Below are positions 14,201-40,600 of a stretch of 64,000 bases of DNA, one piece after another (the first letter of the stretch is position 1; every line of letters starts with the position of its first letter). Source of the DNA: Diprion similis (lineage: Eukaryota; Arthropoda; Insecta; Hymenoptera; Diprionidae); assembly GCF_021155765.1 (NCBI RefSeq), contig NC_060115.1, positions 7,296,493 through 7,360,492 of the forward strand, read 5' to 3'. Below the pieces are notes generated by a model that saw nothing but the letters and a program-made list of their open reading frames with translations, ran no database searches and had not been told where the DNA came from. The position numbers were made by a program, and so were the translations under genes.

Positions 14201-17200
14201 TTATTAACATGCCAGTTTACGTGGTTATACATTTTCTTAAATTTTACATAAAATAGTAGTCCGCTAACAACTAATTTTCATAGTGCTTTGCAATAGTTTT
14301 ACATCAACATTTTGTTTTACCAGGGTTTTTACCAGTTGTTATTCAAACATACTGATAAAATTCCTCAGTTTTTAAGTACTCTGGTACTTGGTAGCCTTGC
14401 GATCAAGATATTAGATATACATTACTATAACTTGAATTTAAAGTTTTATCTTATTCTTACACCAGTATACAAGCAACATGTATACCTGTATGAATGTATG
14501 TATATCAAACTCCAGGTATATATTCTCAGAAATTAATCAATATTACTTCTGTGACTCTCAGTCATATGCTTTGTAAGTTGAATTCAGCAAGGTCGTTCAA
14601 TTTCATAAATCTGTGACCATACTGAGTAAAGAATATACAATAGCAACATGATTTTAATTATAAAGATTCACCCTTGGTGAGATACTCAAACTATAAAGTT
14701 TTGAACTGAACCAAAACAATTGTTCACAATCATGGATATTTTGAAATATGTTCGCCGAAGGTGAAATATGTGTTGAAAACAAAAACCAAGCACAAGACTT
14801 GAATAGCACAAATGACTTGCAGCTTGAATTTTTTAACGCAACCCCAGATCATCTCTATATGAAATTTTGGAATGAATTAATTTAAGCTCATTTCACCGAC
14901 ACGACAATATATTAATTATATCTGTCAGATTGTTGCTTTTGTGCACAAACTACACCGCAGGGTTATTTTTTAGCCGTATAATTTAAATCTGAAATTGTTT
15001 CAAGGTACCACTTATATTATGGTTGCTTTACATTTTGTGTTCAAGATGATGAATAAGGAAGCATTGACCTATGAAATAATTATACGAATGTCTAATTTCG
15101 ATTTATGCATTACTCTACACTTTGATTCTTATCTTTCAGAATAATAAGAAATCCCTTGAATCCCATTGGACAAACATCTCCTGTGCCTGACCCATTTTCA
15201 AGAAAGAAATTTGAAATTCACTGTCAAGATCTGAGTGTAAATCCAGGAAAATTAAGTAACGAATTTCAACTACTACAGACTCTAAGTGTTGACTTACAAA
15301 TGTCAACAAATGTTGCAAGCTTGCAAGCTAATAGGAAAAAAAATCGATACACGGATATTTTACCATGTGAGTTTCAATATATGCGTAATGTGGAAAAACT
15401 AAAACCAATCGCAGTTATGAATTATATATTCCGATGATAATAATACATTGATTTTTCAAGTGTAACACTTACTGGACGTATTGTGAATTTCAGACGATTT
15501 TTCAAGAGTCAAGTTGGAGATTGTTGACAATGACCCAAACACAGACTACATAAATGCATCGTTCGTACATGTTAGTTGAAATGAATCGGACACGGATATA
15601 AATTATCATCTTTTTGATACATATACTGTTATAATTGCAATCTGAAATACAATATTTCAGGGGTATAGTGGAGCTGTAGAATACATTGCCAGCCAAGGTC
15701 CTAAGGAAGAAACAACTTATGATTTCTGGAGAATGATATTCCAATATAACGTGAAAGTTATAGTTATGGTAACACAACTAGTGGAAAAAGGCAAAGTAAG
15801 TTAAATGATGGAATACTATTTAATCTACTAACAGAACGATGTATTTGAAATGTATGGTTTTCTATTTCAGGAAAAATGTCATCAGTACTATCCAAATATG
15901 AGGGAACACTTTGAATATGAAGATATAACTATAAGGTGTAGCACGCAACTTGATTTCGTTTTTTACACGCAACGGAACATTGTTTTGCAAAAGGTGTGTA
16001 GAATTGTACTTCTACATCTACCTATTTATTAAATATTATTCTGAAGGTTGGATATGTTTAGTAGTGTGTAACAAGTTTCCTGATAATTGAAAATTTTATG
16101 AAGCTTGATTTATCTGATTATAGGGAAATGATAGGAGAACGCTGATGCATTTGCATTTTAAAGAATGGTCGGATCACGGTATCCCAGATGATGTTCATTC
16201 GATGGTTCAGTTTTGTCAGATAGTTCGAAGACATATTAATGAAAGCAAAAGCGTAGCTGTGATTCACTGCAGGTATGCCTACCACATATTCTATTACTTA
16301 AGTAACAATTATATCTTAATTTTTATCCGACATGTGTACGAAAGTTACGGTTCTTTCAGTGCTGGAGTGGGTAGAACCGGAACCTTAATGGCTATAGACA
16401 TACTGTTACAGCAAATAAGGGATAACAAGAAGCTTGACGTATTCGGAACAGTGTTCAATTTGCGAAAAGATAGGATAAACATGGTTCAAACAGAGGTGAG
16501 ATACAGAGATTTAGTTGCAGACTAGCAGCTTAGAACCTTCAATAATTGTTGAAATAGATTGCTTGAAATAGAAAACTTGATCGTGGATTGCAAGGAAACT
16601 GGAGAAAAAATCATGTAAATAATCATGCCGTAATTTTTTTCGTAGAGTCAATACGCTTATATCTACAATTGCACCAGGCAAACTTTAAATAATCCGTACC
16701 CAGCAAGGCTCGGTGAGTAAAAGAGAAAACGAATTGTGATTGTCCGTGTGTATTCAAATACCACTAGTTTGAATTAGTATGTATGTTACAATTTTCATGC
16801 TTCTGCCTATCTTTCAGCTAAGCCGCCACCTATTGAACCGATATATGAGAACCTCACAAAGAAAAAAAGACCAATTACAGACTCAAATACGAATCTTGTC
16901 AACAGCATCGAAACTTGTATGTAGATGTCACCTCGCACAAACATCCATAAACCTTGCTAGGCATAATAATTTATATTTTATATTTAATATACACGATGAG
17001 AATAGTATCGGATATACTTCTTCGAACTGAAAGTAATCAACAATTTAAAGCTGCTGAGGTATACCCATGATAGACATCTGAACATGCTTTCAAATTCGGC
17101 TTTCACTATAATTTGTTTTTATAAAGCTTATAGAATTTTATTTGTGGATTTTTTAATCTTGGTTCAGTTTTATGTAGCACCAGTTGAATCAGCTGGGACA

Positions 17201-17969
17201 TACCAATGTTTATATGGTCTTAATGTTTCAATGGTTTTGTATTTGCAAAGTGAATTAGACAACCTTAAAATGCCTGTAGAGCAGCATTGCTATGTAGTTT
17301 ATGCGAACCTCACATCTTTTCAGTTTTGGAGTTTTAAAACGTTGTAGTATCATTCACAGTTCGAAAGATTATCATTAAACGCTTCCGTGTTCCATTAATT
17401 TTTGTTTTCCATTTATTATAGCTGACTTTAGTAGAATAGTTTATTTCTAATTGAATAACAGGTAATTAATCTGATTGACAAATTCTTCGTGTTTACAGTA
17501 AAAAAAATCAGTCCATCCTCGTCCATGGATTCTATGGAGCAAATTTATGAGTTTGCAGTTCAACGACCAATTTACAGTACTCAGCTAAGCACTCTAAGCA
17601 CTGGTAATATAGTATTTCTTATATAGTATTTTATATAAAAAGATGTATGAAGTATCTTTTGACATACGTTCTGAATCAACTTCCAGGGTTGAGGTATTCC
17701 AAATCAACTAGCGCAATCAATACTCAAGTCTCACCATCTGTGGAGATAGGTATGCATCTATAATTCAATAATATTCCTAAGCTAAGGAAAAAATTGGTAT
17801 TAGGATAAGTTTGATAAAATAGTGTTGACAAATCTTCTTCGTAGTCAGATATGGAAGCCATGAGTATCCCGTCTTTGAGCCAGCGCCAGATACCATATCA
17901 AGCAGAGGCAGTATGGACAGGAACGTACTGCTAGAGTTTGCAAGACCTTTAGGTCTGAGATTGGACTAG
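8218..17969 (+). CDS. R3-type receptor tyrosine phosphatase with about 11 FN3 repeats (Ptp10D/Ptp52F/PTPRJ-like)
   Basis: A single-pass cell-surface tyrosine phosphatase. Coding exons: 8218-8521, 8650-8937, 9019-9300, 9554-9832, 9957-10235, 10359-10637, 10866-11126, 11211-11543, 11666-11983, 12074-12412, 12501-12791, 12875-13081, 13910-14015, 15140-15366, 15494-15570, 15661-15795, 15871-15993, 16124-16272, 16360-16495, 16646-16712, 16818-16916, 17499-17603, 17687-17749 and 17845-17969 (4872 nt, 1623 residues). The N-terminus has a hydrophobic signal ([12 protein letters not shown]). Exons 2-12 are phase-1 units of 69-113 codons that look like FN3 domains, rich in NxS/T sites. The membrane helix is near residues 1158-1180. 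The PTP domain shows KNRY..ILPYD, DYINASF, KCHQYYP, WSDHGIP and [10 protein letters not shown] (Cys1425, general acid Asp1393). The tail carries IYENL (Tyr1503). One PTP domain plus this tail indicates the R3 subclass; exact fly orthology is uncertain. Confidence 0.93.
9554..10637 (+). repeat. Tandemly duplicated FN3 exons (three 279-bp copies)
   Basis: Exons 9554-9832, 9957-10235 and 10359-10637 of the phosphatase are all exactly 279 bp and closely similar. Shared features include the start (A/T)PG.V..L.A, the block SSVYLTW.EPS.NPTC, the spaced CxSxCTE pattern, SLFYN.TSL.PC..YTF.V.A, and the ending (A)ETLYL. The intron after each of the first two copies is also similar: both contain a gatttat...caaataat.ata segment near the donor and end in tttattttRattcacag. 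The third copy is more diverged. This points to recent tandem exon duplication with unequal crossing-over breakpoints inside introns. Confidence 0.9.
13910..14015 (+). other. Transmembrane-helix exon of the receptor phosphatase
   Basis: This exon encodes the only membrane-spanning segment, starting [18 protein letters not shown] and ending in the basic stop-transfer residues RKGG. It is isolated by long introns on both sides (about 830 and 1120 bp) and shifts the reading phase from 1 to 2. It separates the extracellular FN3 exons from the cytoplasmic PTP exons. Confidence 0.9.
15340..16712 (+). other. Protein tyrosine phosphatase catalytic domain exons
   Basis: The catalytic domain runs from [11 protein letters not shown] at the 15366/15494 junction to the [13 protein letters not shown]-loop in exon 16646-16712. 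The visible motifs are the phosphotyrosine-recognition loop (NRY), the QGP segment, the acid loop W-S-D-H-G-I-P, the signature [10 protein letters not shown] and the glutamine loop QTESQY. All catalytic residues are present, so it is predicted active. The unusual features are Ser in place of Pro in the WPD motif and an intron that interrupts the signature motif. Confidence 0.9.
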
Positions 17970-18818
17970 TCTTTTTGAGATCTGTGTATTGCGATAAACG
18001 TAGGGGTTACTTACAAGTTGGATTTAAGTATTAATTCAGTATTGTATTTTCCGGTACTCATCGTCAAAGCTGAATGTTGTACAAATTCAGTACATGGCGT
18101 TTCACATTACAAATTGCATTCGTGAGTATTTATTATTTGAATTCATGAGTAACGAAATTCTTACTGCCATCTTGTTTCTAACTGTACTTATACTCATAAT
18201 TGAAACAACTAACTAGACGTAGGAACATTAGTTGCTATGGCTCGTTTCTTTGCTTCGATGGTTATTTTTATTATTTATTGGTCAATTTGGTTACTTTTTG
18301 TTATGTCGTCACAACTGAGGATATGCCATCATTTAAGTGAGATAATACACAAATAATTTACCAAAGATGAAAATTTTGACAATTTTATATTCCGTTATTG
18401 TACGTACTAAATAAGATAATTAAAATAACAGTGGCCTTTGTAGATAAGATGTGGAAAATGTATTGCATCAATATATTGTACATAGTGTAACGTTAAGATA
18501 ATCTATATTTTGAACTGATGTTTAATATTTTTATTAAATAATTACAAAAGACTTTAATAGGTTCTGAACTATTTTTATCAGTTATTGGCTAAGTTTCGTT
18601 AAATTGGTATAAAAATAGTACAAATACAGAACCAGAAATAAGTTTAAATAACAAAATTTCGGTTTATTTACATGTGACGGTACAAATTGATCATCATTTT
18701 GTAACAATTAATTAATACCTAAACTGTATACAACTAATGATGATTAATTTATGTTTTAATGTAAAACAACATCATATATTCGAAACATATATTCAAATCT
18801 TTTGGCTGTACGATGTAA
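17970..18818. other. Convergent 3' UTRs of the phosphatase and Dim1
   Basis: The phosphatase (+) and Dim1 (-) converge here with 849 bases between stop codons. A possible + strand polyadenylation signal ATTAAA lies at 18533-18538. A - strand signal (tttatt on +, AATAAA on -) lies at 18663-18668. The rest is AT-rich and shows no coding signal. Confidence 0.6.
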
Positions 18819-19474
18819 TTAATAACGATACTTTGTTGAATAATCTTTTGGCGAAACAACCAAACCTCTGCCTTTTCTAGCGCCACGATAAACCGTTTCA
18901 ATGATATCAATCATCTCCTGTTTGTCTTCTAAAGTCCAATTGATTTTGTTATTGTTTCCGGTGCCTAAATCAATCATTATATGCTTGTTTCTGAAGAAAA
19001 ACATGACTGTGCATGGATCGTACAACTCATACCTACAGTTCAAAGAAATTCCATAGTTATTATTCTGAAGCTCTAAGAAGTATTGAAGAACATATAAAAT
19101 AGCAGCAGACTGTTGTACTTACATTTTATTAAAATCTGGGACCTCTGTTATATCGACCAGATAAATGACTGCAAAGTTTTTTACTTTTTCCGCAATATTA
19201 TAGAGGACTTCATCCATTTTCATACACATCGGATCCCAATCGTGGCCAAATCTAATCACCTGAAATAAATCGATGCAGGACAATTCTTATTAAATGGAAA
19301 AAGTGTGTAACTAAAATTCCTTACATGTAATTAATATTATTCGATTTTGTGCATTTTGTACGACTTAATTTTTAGGTTACAATGGCCTGAACTTACGACC
19401 ACTCGATCCTCTTCTGATAAAATTGCCTGATCCACTTGCCATCCATTGTGAAGGTGACCCAGCATATACGACAT
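18819..19474 (-). CDS. Dim1: U5 snRNP 15-kDa thioredoxin-like protein Dim1/TXNL4A
   Basis: A core component of the U5 snRNP and U4/U6.U5 tri-snRNP, needed for pre-mRNA splicing in the nucleus. Exons on the minus strand are 19474-19397, 19259-19123 and 19032-18819, giving exactly 142 residues, the standard length of this very conserved family. The start MSYMLGHLHNGWQVDQAIL, the central VVIRFGHDWDPMC and the C-terminal KGRGLVVSPKDYSTKYRY match the family almost residue for residue. It has a thioredoxin fold but no redox CxxC pair. It is transcribed divergently from Hip, with 821 bases between start codons, and convergently with the phosphatase. Identification is essentially certain. Confidence 0.98.
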
Positions 19475-20295
19475 TTTTATAAGATGTTTGACTTGCTCCT
19501 GTAATTAACTAAATTCCGACTTCCGCAAAATTGGGGAAAATAAATATTTACACGTACGCGGAAACGTCAAATTACAAAACAGTGAATACAGCCAGCGACA
19601 TACAGCATATCAAGGAACTAGCGACCCTAGCGGCGTTGACTTGCAACTGTAACTGCGTTTGCGCTGGTGTTGCTGAAGTAGCTCCTAAGCTGTAGCATTC
19701 GATGATTCGATAGCCACCGACCTTCCACTGCCTTCAAGAAGCTGAGTTGCTGACGTTTTTTTTCGCACATTTTGTTGTGATTCGAGTAAAATAAGTACTG
19801 CGCATCTGATCGAGAACGAGGTAATAATCGACGTTTTATCATCTAATTGTAAAATATTTATGTATTTTTAAGATTTAACAGTGTATGTTCACGCTTTTAT
19901 TTTATACGGGCTTACGAATCTTACTGTGACTGCATTTTCTACGAGTCACGATTGTTTGTTATCAACGCCGGTTAGACCGGTTGACCTGATATTCTGACTA
20001 TATTTTTAATTATCTTGAATATTTATTTCTCCGTGTTAAATTGGTGATCATTGTAATTCATTCATCCGGATAATGATTTTTATAGGGACGAAATGTTCGT
20101 GCATACGTATGTGTCGAGGTTTTTCAATTGGAATTTTCTAGATTTGCTATACGCGGCATTCGGTAAACAGGTCAATTATGAATCGTCTGTTAACCGACAA
20201 TATAAATCGTTGAAAAATTTCATCGATATTGTTAGCTTACAGATTCTAACTCACAAATTCTCGAATCTCCACTGCTTATCTGCTAGGACATCGAA
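19475..20295. promoter_or_regulatory. Divergent promoter region between Dim1 and Hip
   Basis: This 821-bp interval separates the start codons of two divergently transcribed housekeeping genes, Dim1 (-) and Hip (+), so it should hold both promoters and 5' UTRs. No clear TATA box sits at a suitable distance from either start codon. The open frames inside it have no recognisable domains. A shared bidirectional promoter is inferred from layout only. Confidence 0.55.
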
Positions 20296-34584
<14,289 letters not shown>

Positions 34585-36632
34585 ATTCGAATGGTTTGTA
34601 TTATATTGATACATTAGTGTCACTTTCAACTCTGTTGGACAAGTGCGAATGGATGGCGGAAAAATATCTTCTTGTAATTTAAGGCTGGGCAAAGTGAAGA
34701 GAGTTTCATGCTGCTGCTGTCCATATACCTGGGGAACCTGCTGGACGTGATGCCAGAATGATGCAGATTCGTTATCTTTGGTTTTCCTAACCAATTGCCT
34801 ATAATCGTAATATTCTAATACTAACGATATTTCCCTTTTACTTAAACTTTTATCACCCTTGTTACGATTATAATATTATAGTTTTTTTTTTTTTTTTTTT
34901 TTTTAGTTTTCTATGACCTAATATTTTTCAAAGCTTTCTCTGAATCAAATTAGCATTAAGTATCGTGTACGATTTTTCAATACGAAATCTTACACTAATA
35001 ATAGTACACCTATTTACAGTTTTACACATTGAATATCATAAAAACGTTCGTTTATTGTTATAATACTGCTGCTATTTCTATCGTGAGATTTAGTCGTATT
35101 TTAGATTCTTCAATCTATAGTGTACAGCAAATGTTGCATGGTGAATTGGCACAGTATTTGCATTAGCAAAGTCTTGCTAGTGTGAAAAATAATTTTCTTT
35201 GTATACAAGTTCTCGCTTTAAAATTGTTGACATTGATGCGACAACTCTTTGAATTACTTCTTGCTGAAAACGTCTCAGAAATTCTGAACATCGTACTGCA
35301 TATAATTTTATTTATATACTCAGATCCCAGTTTTATCGGCAGATGGAATGAAATTACAAGATCGAGGTAAATCGATTCGAGTAAGTTTGCTCAGTTTATA
35401 TCATGCTCTAATAATTACGAATGATAGCTGATTCGGGGACTGATATTTTAAGGACAGCGTATAACACATATATATATATACTTATTCTCAGAATTTTATT
35501 TCGCGTTACACGTTTACACTCGGCAATTATTACCACAATTGCTCGTTCAATTTAATTATTCGGTACAGAGAAACGAAATTCTTGTAAAACTGATGTCCTT
35601 ATTAATTGTAAGTGTACATATAAATTGGGCAGCCGTGATATAAAATTCTATTTGCACAGTTGTATTACCTATCTTGATTTAATTCATATGATTTCTATTG
35701 AAGTGATTAATAAAGAAACCGATACGAAAGTGTAATTTGGGATTTGACTCTGCATAACGTAACATGTGGTTAAATGTTTTTCATTGCCGTAAAACAACAG
35801 TAAACCTTCAAAGAGCTATGTGCGATAAAGAAGGTTTTGTAGAATCAAAAAATATGAAAAAAGAACACCGGTTACAGCGCGCGATGTGATACTAGTTTTC
35901 GCAAAAAACCACAATCAGAATTCGAACTCGTAGCTGATCCTACTTACCTGTAATACAAAAAAGTGCGTATTAAATGCACATTTTCAATATGCGAACTAAT
36001 CTAAAGCCAACTGAGCAATGGTTTCAGCTTTCTGTCAGGCAAATTTGCTACCATAAAACGTCGTTCGAATATTAAACTCCTAATAATTTCGGTTTTAGCT
36101 TTGCTCGATCGATAAGCGTATCTGTGTCGGTATGTCACTTGGGTTTGTGGGTGTGAGATGAGACGCGAGAGTTCTATCTCTGTTTCAGTGGTTCTGAGCC
36201 ATTATAGAACTCCTTCTTCGTCACTTCATTTCTATTTTGCAAAGTAAAAAATTTATTAGAAAGAAATTATCTTGAAACCATTCTCATCTGCACAACCGGG
36301 AGAACTGTGCATTAAAATGAAACGCCGGTTGCAATTATTCGATAGCTGAGTAGGTAGAGTGAAAAAATTGTCAAGTGTTATAACCCAACCTCAACGTTCC
36401 GACGATCTTTGAGACACGTTGGATCTGTCACTTTCTTTTCGATTTGTTTTTATGTTATTTTAAATCTTCAGTTGTTTAGCATGGGCTTCAAGATTTGTTC
36501 AGTATAGGCTAATAGTTGATTAATGATTAAATTGTGTTACCGTGGTTACACATTGACACCTGGCATTACAGTCATTTTACCTACCTCAAGCTGTTAGTAG
36601 AGACGTAAAAAAATCATTTTCAAACACCGAAA
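34585..36632. other. Hip 3' UTR and DCTD upstream region
   Basis: About 2.0 kb with no coding exon recognised. The left part is probably a long Hip 3' UTR, with AATAAA at 35709-35714. A T-rich run lies at 34882-34905 and a TA microsatellite near 35469-35481. The DCTD promoter should lie toward the right end; no clear TATA box was found. Confidence 0.55.
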
Positions 36633-37694
36633 ATGGATAGAATCAACGAAATAGCCCAGAACGATTCATCAAGTTTTTCGGAAGATCGGTAATTAGTTAC
36701 TCATCCAGTCTATTTCTTTCTAGTCCGATGTTGATCTATTAATTTTTTTTTTTTTTTCACTTTTTCACTATTATTAACTTTCAGTGATATAAACAAAAAG
36801 AGAACCAACTACTTAGAATGGGACGAATACTTTATGGCTACTGCATTCCTTGCGGCAAAACGAAGCAAAGACCCTTGTACCCAAGTAGGTGTTTGTATCG
36901 TTAACAAAGAACATAAAATTGTCGGTGTGGGGTACAATGGGATGCCAATTGGATGTAGTGACGATGAATTTCCATGGGACAAGAGCAGTAACGATAAACT
37001 AGAAACAAAGTATCTTTACGGTGAGGTGATTCATACTTTTGACAGACTTGGACCCGAAGATTGAGAAAAAGAATGATTCGAATCTTGCTCGGATTAGAAC
37101 AATGAGTTGATTTTTCTAACCCCTTTTTAGTTTGTCATGCTGAAATGAATGCAATTCTAAATAAAAATTCGGCAGATGTTAAAGATTGCACGATGTATGT
37201 GGGATTGTTTCCGTGCAACGAATGTGCAAAAATAATTATTCAGTCTGGTATAAAATCTGTTGTGTACATGTCTGACAAGCATTCTCAGAAAAAGACAACC
37301 ATTGCTGCCAAAAAAATGTTTGATGCATGCGGCGTCTCCTATAGGTAAATTATAGTAAAATACTTTTACGTATGTATGAAACAGTAAGATACTCTTAACG
37401 ATCAATGTAGTTACAACTTGTATTTTATCAAGAACATAGTTCAATCATCATTTTACCTTACGTCCAGCGGATGTTTGATGGTTTGGACCGATTTGTAAAA
37501 ACTGCAATTCTTGACTTAAGACTGCTATATATTGAGTTATATAACTGAATAGGAATAGCATTTCTCATTGTGGTTCATATTACAGACAATACATACCTCA
37601 GAATATGACAATAGTAATCGACTTCAGTGAAATCAACTGGAATGAGATGACTCAGCTGCCGCCAACGCCGGTGAAAAGTTCTTCAACCGAGTGA
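36633..37694 (+). CDS. DCTD: Deoxycytidylate (dCMP) deaminase
   Basis: A zinc enzyme that converts dCMP to dUMP, supplying thymidylate synthase in pyrimidine nucleotide metabolism. Exons are 36633-36688, 36785-37020, 37131-37344 and 37586-37694 (615 nt, 204 residues; phases 2, 1 and 2). The cytidine/deoxycytidylate deaminase zinc site is complete: CHAEMNAI (zinc ligand His100, proton shuttle Glu102) and PCNEC (Cys126 and Cys129). Other family blocks are [40 protein letters not shown] and the nucleotide-binding DEFPWDK. Length and intron-exon structure are normal for the family. The start was chosen as the first in-frame ATG (aaaATGg). A polyadenylation signal AATAAA lies at 38016-38021. Confidence 0.96.
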
Positions 37695-40600
37695 TCATTA
37701 ACGTGTTACAAACATAATTTTCTTTATAAACAGATTTTATTTTATCATCTTATTTTCTTTTGACATTTTGTGTGTTGACCCTTTTCAAGTAGTATTTAAT
37801 TAACCACTGGATAGCGGTATTTAAAAAAGTGCGTCTTGTGATATTGCTGGTAATTCTTATCCTCAAAAGGGATCAACTCCTGGTATTTACATATAAAATA
37901 TGATTAAGTATAGGTACAAATGCAGAAATAGACAGAAAGTGGTTTCTCTCTTCTTTCGGGACTGTACAGCGTTGTCAATTTCACTCTTAAATTCACGAAA
38001 AATGGGGTTTTAGCAAATAAATAATATGATTAAGATATTTTACTAGAAAATGTAACAACTTGGTAATAATACATGGATAATATTATCGTATAACAACACA
38101 AGTGTAGCTCCGATTTAAATATTATACAAATCTAAACGCTTTTAGGTATTAATGATTCTACTCAGAACTAAATACATTTCGCCTGTTGATTAAATTAGAC
38201 CTGGATAATTACATAAAAGCTTTTTGGGTGGCGACCCAGTAAATCGTGCTTTGTCCATATGAAAAGCAGGCCAGCTTATGTAAAATTTAAATGTTTAATT
38301 TACGATAAAGCAGAGCAAAATCATTTGTGATATTAGGTTTGAAAAAGTATCATTTGTGTCGATCGACCCGTCTCACTCACGTCAGAAGTCACTCAAAGCT
38401 CCACATAACTCGATTCAACGATAGAAAAGGCTTATTACAAGTCTGGTAGACCAGTATCCGCCATTCAAAGTTGTTGAAATTTTGTTGACATACGCAATTA
38501 CGTATGCATTCAGTTTTTCTTCCACTAATATAACAAAAAAAAGAATACGTTACACTATTATTTAGATAATGAATATCTACGTTCGGTTCCGCATTAAAGT
38601 GACAAAATAAATACCTGAGTCTAGATTAGCTTTGTGATTTGCTTCAACGTAGGTAAAAGATGAAGTGAAGATAAAACAAATGTTTTAAGTTGATTTGCAT
38701 GTAAATGTATGTCTATGAATGCATAAATGCATGTATTGCTCATAGTAAAATGTTTCGAGAGTTTTGACAATCGCACAGGTTTAGACAAACCATTGCAGTC
38801 TAATTTCAATCAATTGAGAAAAGTACGTAAAAATGCAACTTGCGCTTAGAAATATATTAGAATGTTTAAATTATGAAAATCAAGTGTTAGATAATCAGAT
38901 TCAGAACTTGTTGGTGAAAATGAACTTTCTTCACATTCGTTGCATGTCTCTTCATTATGCTTCTATTTTAGAAGACAAGAGTAACCATAGTCACTAATAA
39001 TTTGTGCTAGAATATGAGAAGATATTTATTATTAAAAAAAAAAAAAAAAAAAATCAATATGATTCTTAAAAAAGGTGCAATGTTTTCTTTTATGACTTTT
39101 GCAAATAGACTATTTGAATGTACAGAGATATTATCTTGTACCACGCTAGCTTTTATAGGCATGGCGCTTGCTAAGAATTTATCAAATTTTCTAATATTTG
39201 ATAAATTTTGCTCAGCTGAAAATGTAGCGCCTACATTTTTATTTTTATTTAATTATTATCTATTACTCAATTCGCGTATTGATAGTTTTCTTATCATTTC
39301 AATGATTAGCTATTGTTTTTTCCATGGAACACAGCTATGAAATATACGTACATCTATTTTTCAATCGGATATCAAAAGAACTTCATAAATTAACCTGAAA
39401 TAATCTAAAGTAGGTAGTTTGTGACACGATCACGTTTAGAAAACCGTAAAAGCTCTAATCTTCAGTGATATATATGTATTCTTATATCCCTCAATATTTT
39501 AGCCTGAGTCGTACCCAGCAGTCGTAAACCATCAAACATTCAACGTATATTGAAAAGAACAAGTGTACTTCAATGTTTCTACGTAGTACCTAGGTAAAAG
39601 TATGAAATAAATAAATGAGGTGTGACCATGCTTTCCACCATTCATTAAGATCTGACAACTTATGAAATAGTTTATTGGCGTTGTTTAGCTACGAAGTGAC
39701 TGAAAAGAATTGAACTTTCTTTGTCTAAATATCAGTTAACGAAACAATCTACCCTGCTATCAATTTTTAATTCGATACTTAACTCAAGGACCATCAATTA
39801 ATTAAGGTATTCTGTGATTAGGGGTAGTATACATCAAACTCAGACATTCTGTGGTTATACAATACGATTCTAATCAAAAATTGTCGTTTGGTTATAATAC
39901 AATTGAAATGATGACTAATTAACGGATCAATCAAGAGAGTACGAAGGTGAAAAAGGTGTCCACCGGAAAGGTCTAGAATACAGGTCTGAATACGAGTAGA
40001 TTTATATGATGTGAATGAAAAATTTTCAAGTAGGGGAGATCGGGGCACGACGGACCCTCTAAGCCGCTAATTATTTTTTGTGGTTTTTGAGCACCGGGTA
40101 CAAGTTGTTTTGATCTATCTTGAACAAATTCATCGTTATTTTGCCGTAATAAAGAAAAAAAAAAATTACGGAGCACAACGGCCTCCAATGTTTTTTTTTA
40201 TTACCTTCATCCTTTAATTCTACTAATATTGAATAAATCATTGATTATTTATCAATATGTATGATGAAAAAAAATGTCTAAATGGCTTTATCTAAAATAT
40301 ATTTAAAAAGTCTTGGAAAAAAATTTTTTCTCCCAAAAGAATGTTGTATATTTTACAACACATATTAAACAAACCTCTAATAATATCTCAACAGCAAAAA
40401 TTTTATTTTCAAAATTTTTAAAGGGTCCCTTGTGCCCCGGTCTCCCCTATAGAAACTCATATGAAAATTTGACGCAAGTTAGGTATGAGGACTGATAAGC
40501 GATTGATTATTGAAATAATAACAACATGTATGAATTGTTAATTTTTTGCCCTCTTCTTTGATGACGCGATTTTACATGATAAGTAAATATTTTCCTAGGT

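Noticed and set aside
16145-16525. Single continuous 126-codon frame as one PTP exon
   Set aside because: It contains the 87-bp stop-free intron; the family motif [10 protein letters not shown] is restored only after splicing 16273-16359.
35870-35945. Possible tRNA (GAGTTCGAATTC-like B box on the minus strand)
   Set aside because: No A box, anticodon stem or acceptor stem could be folded around it.
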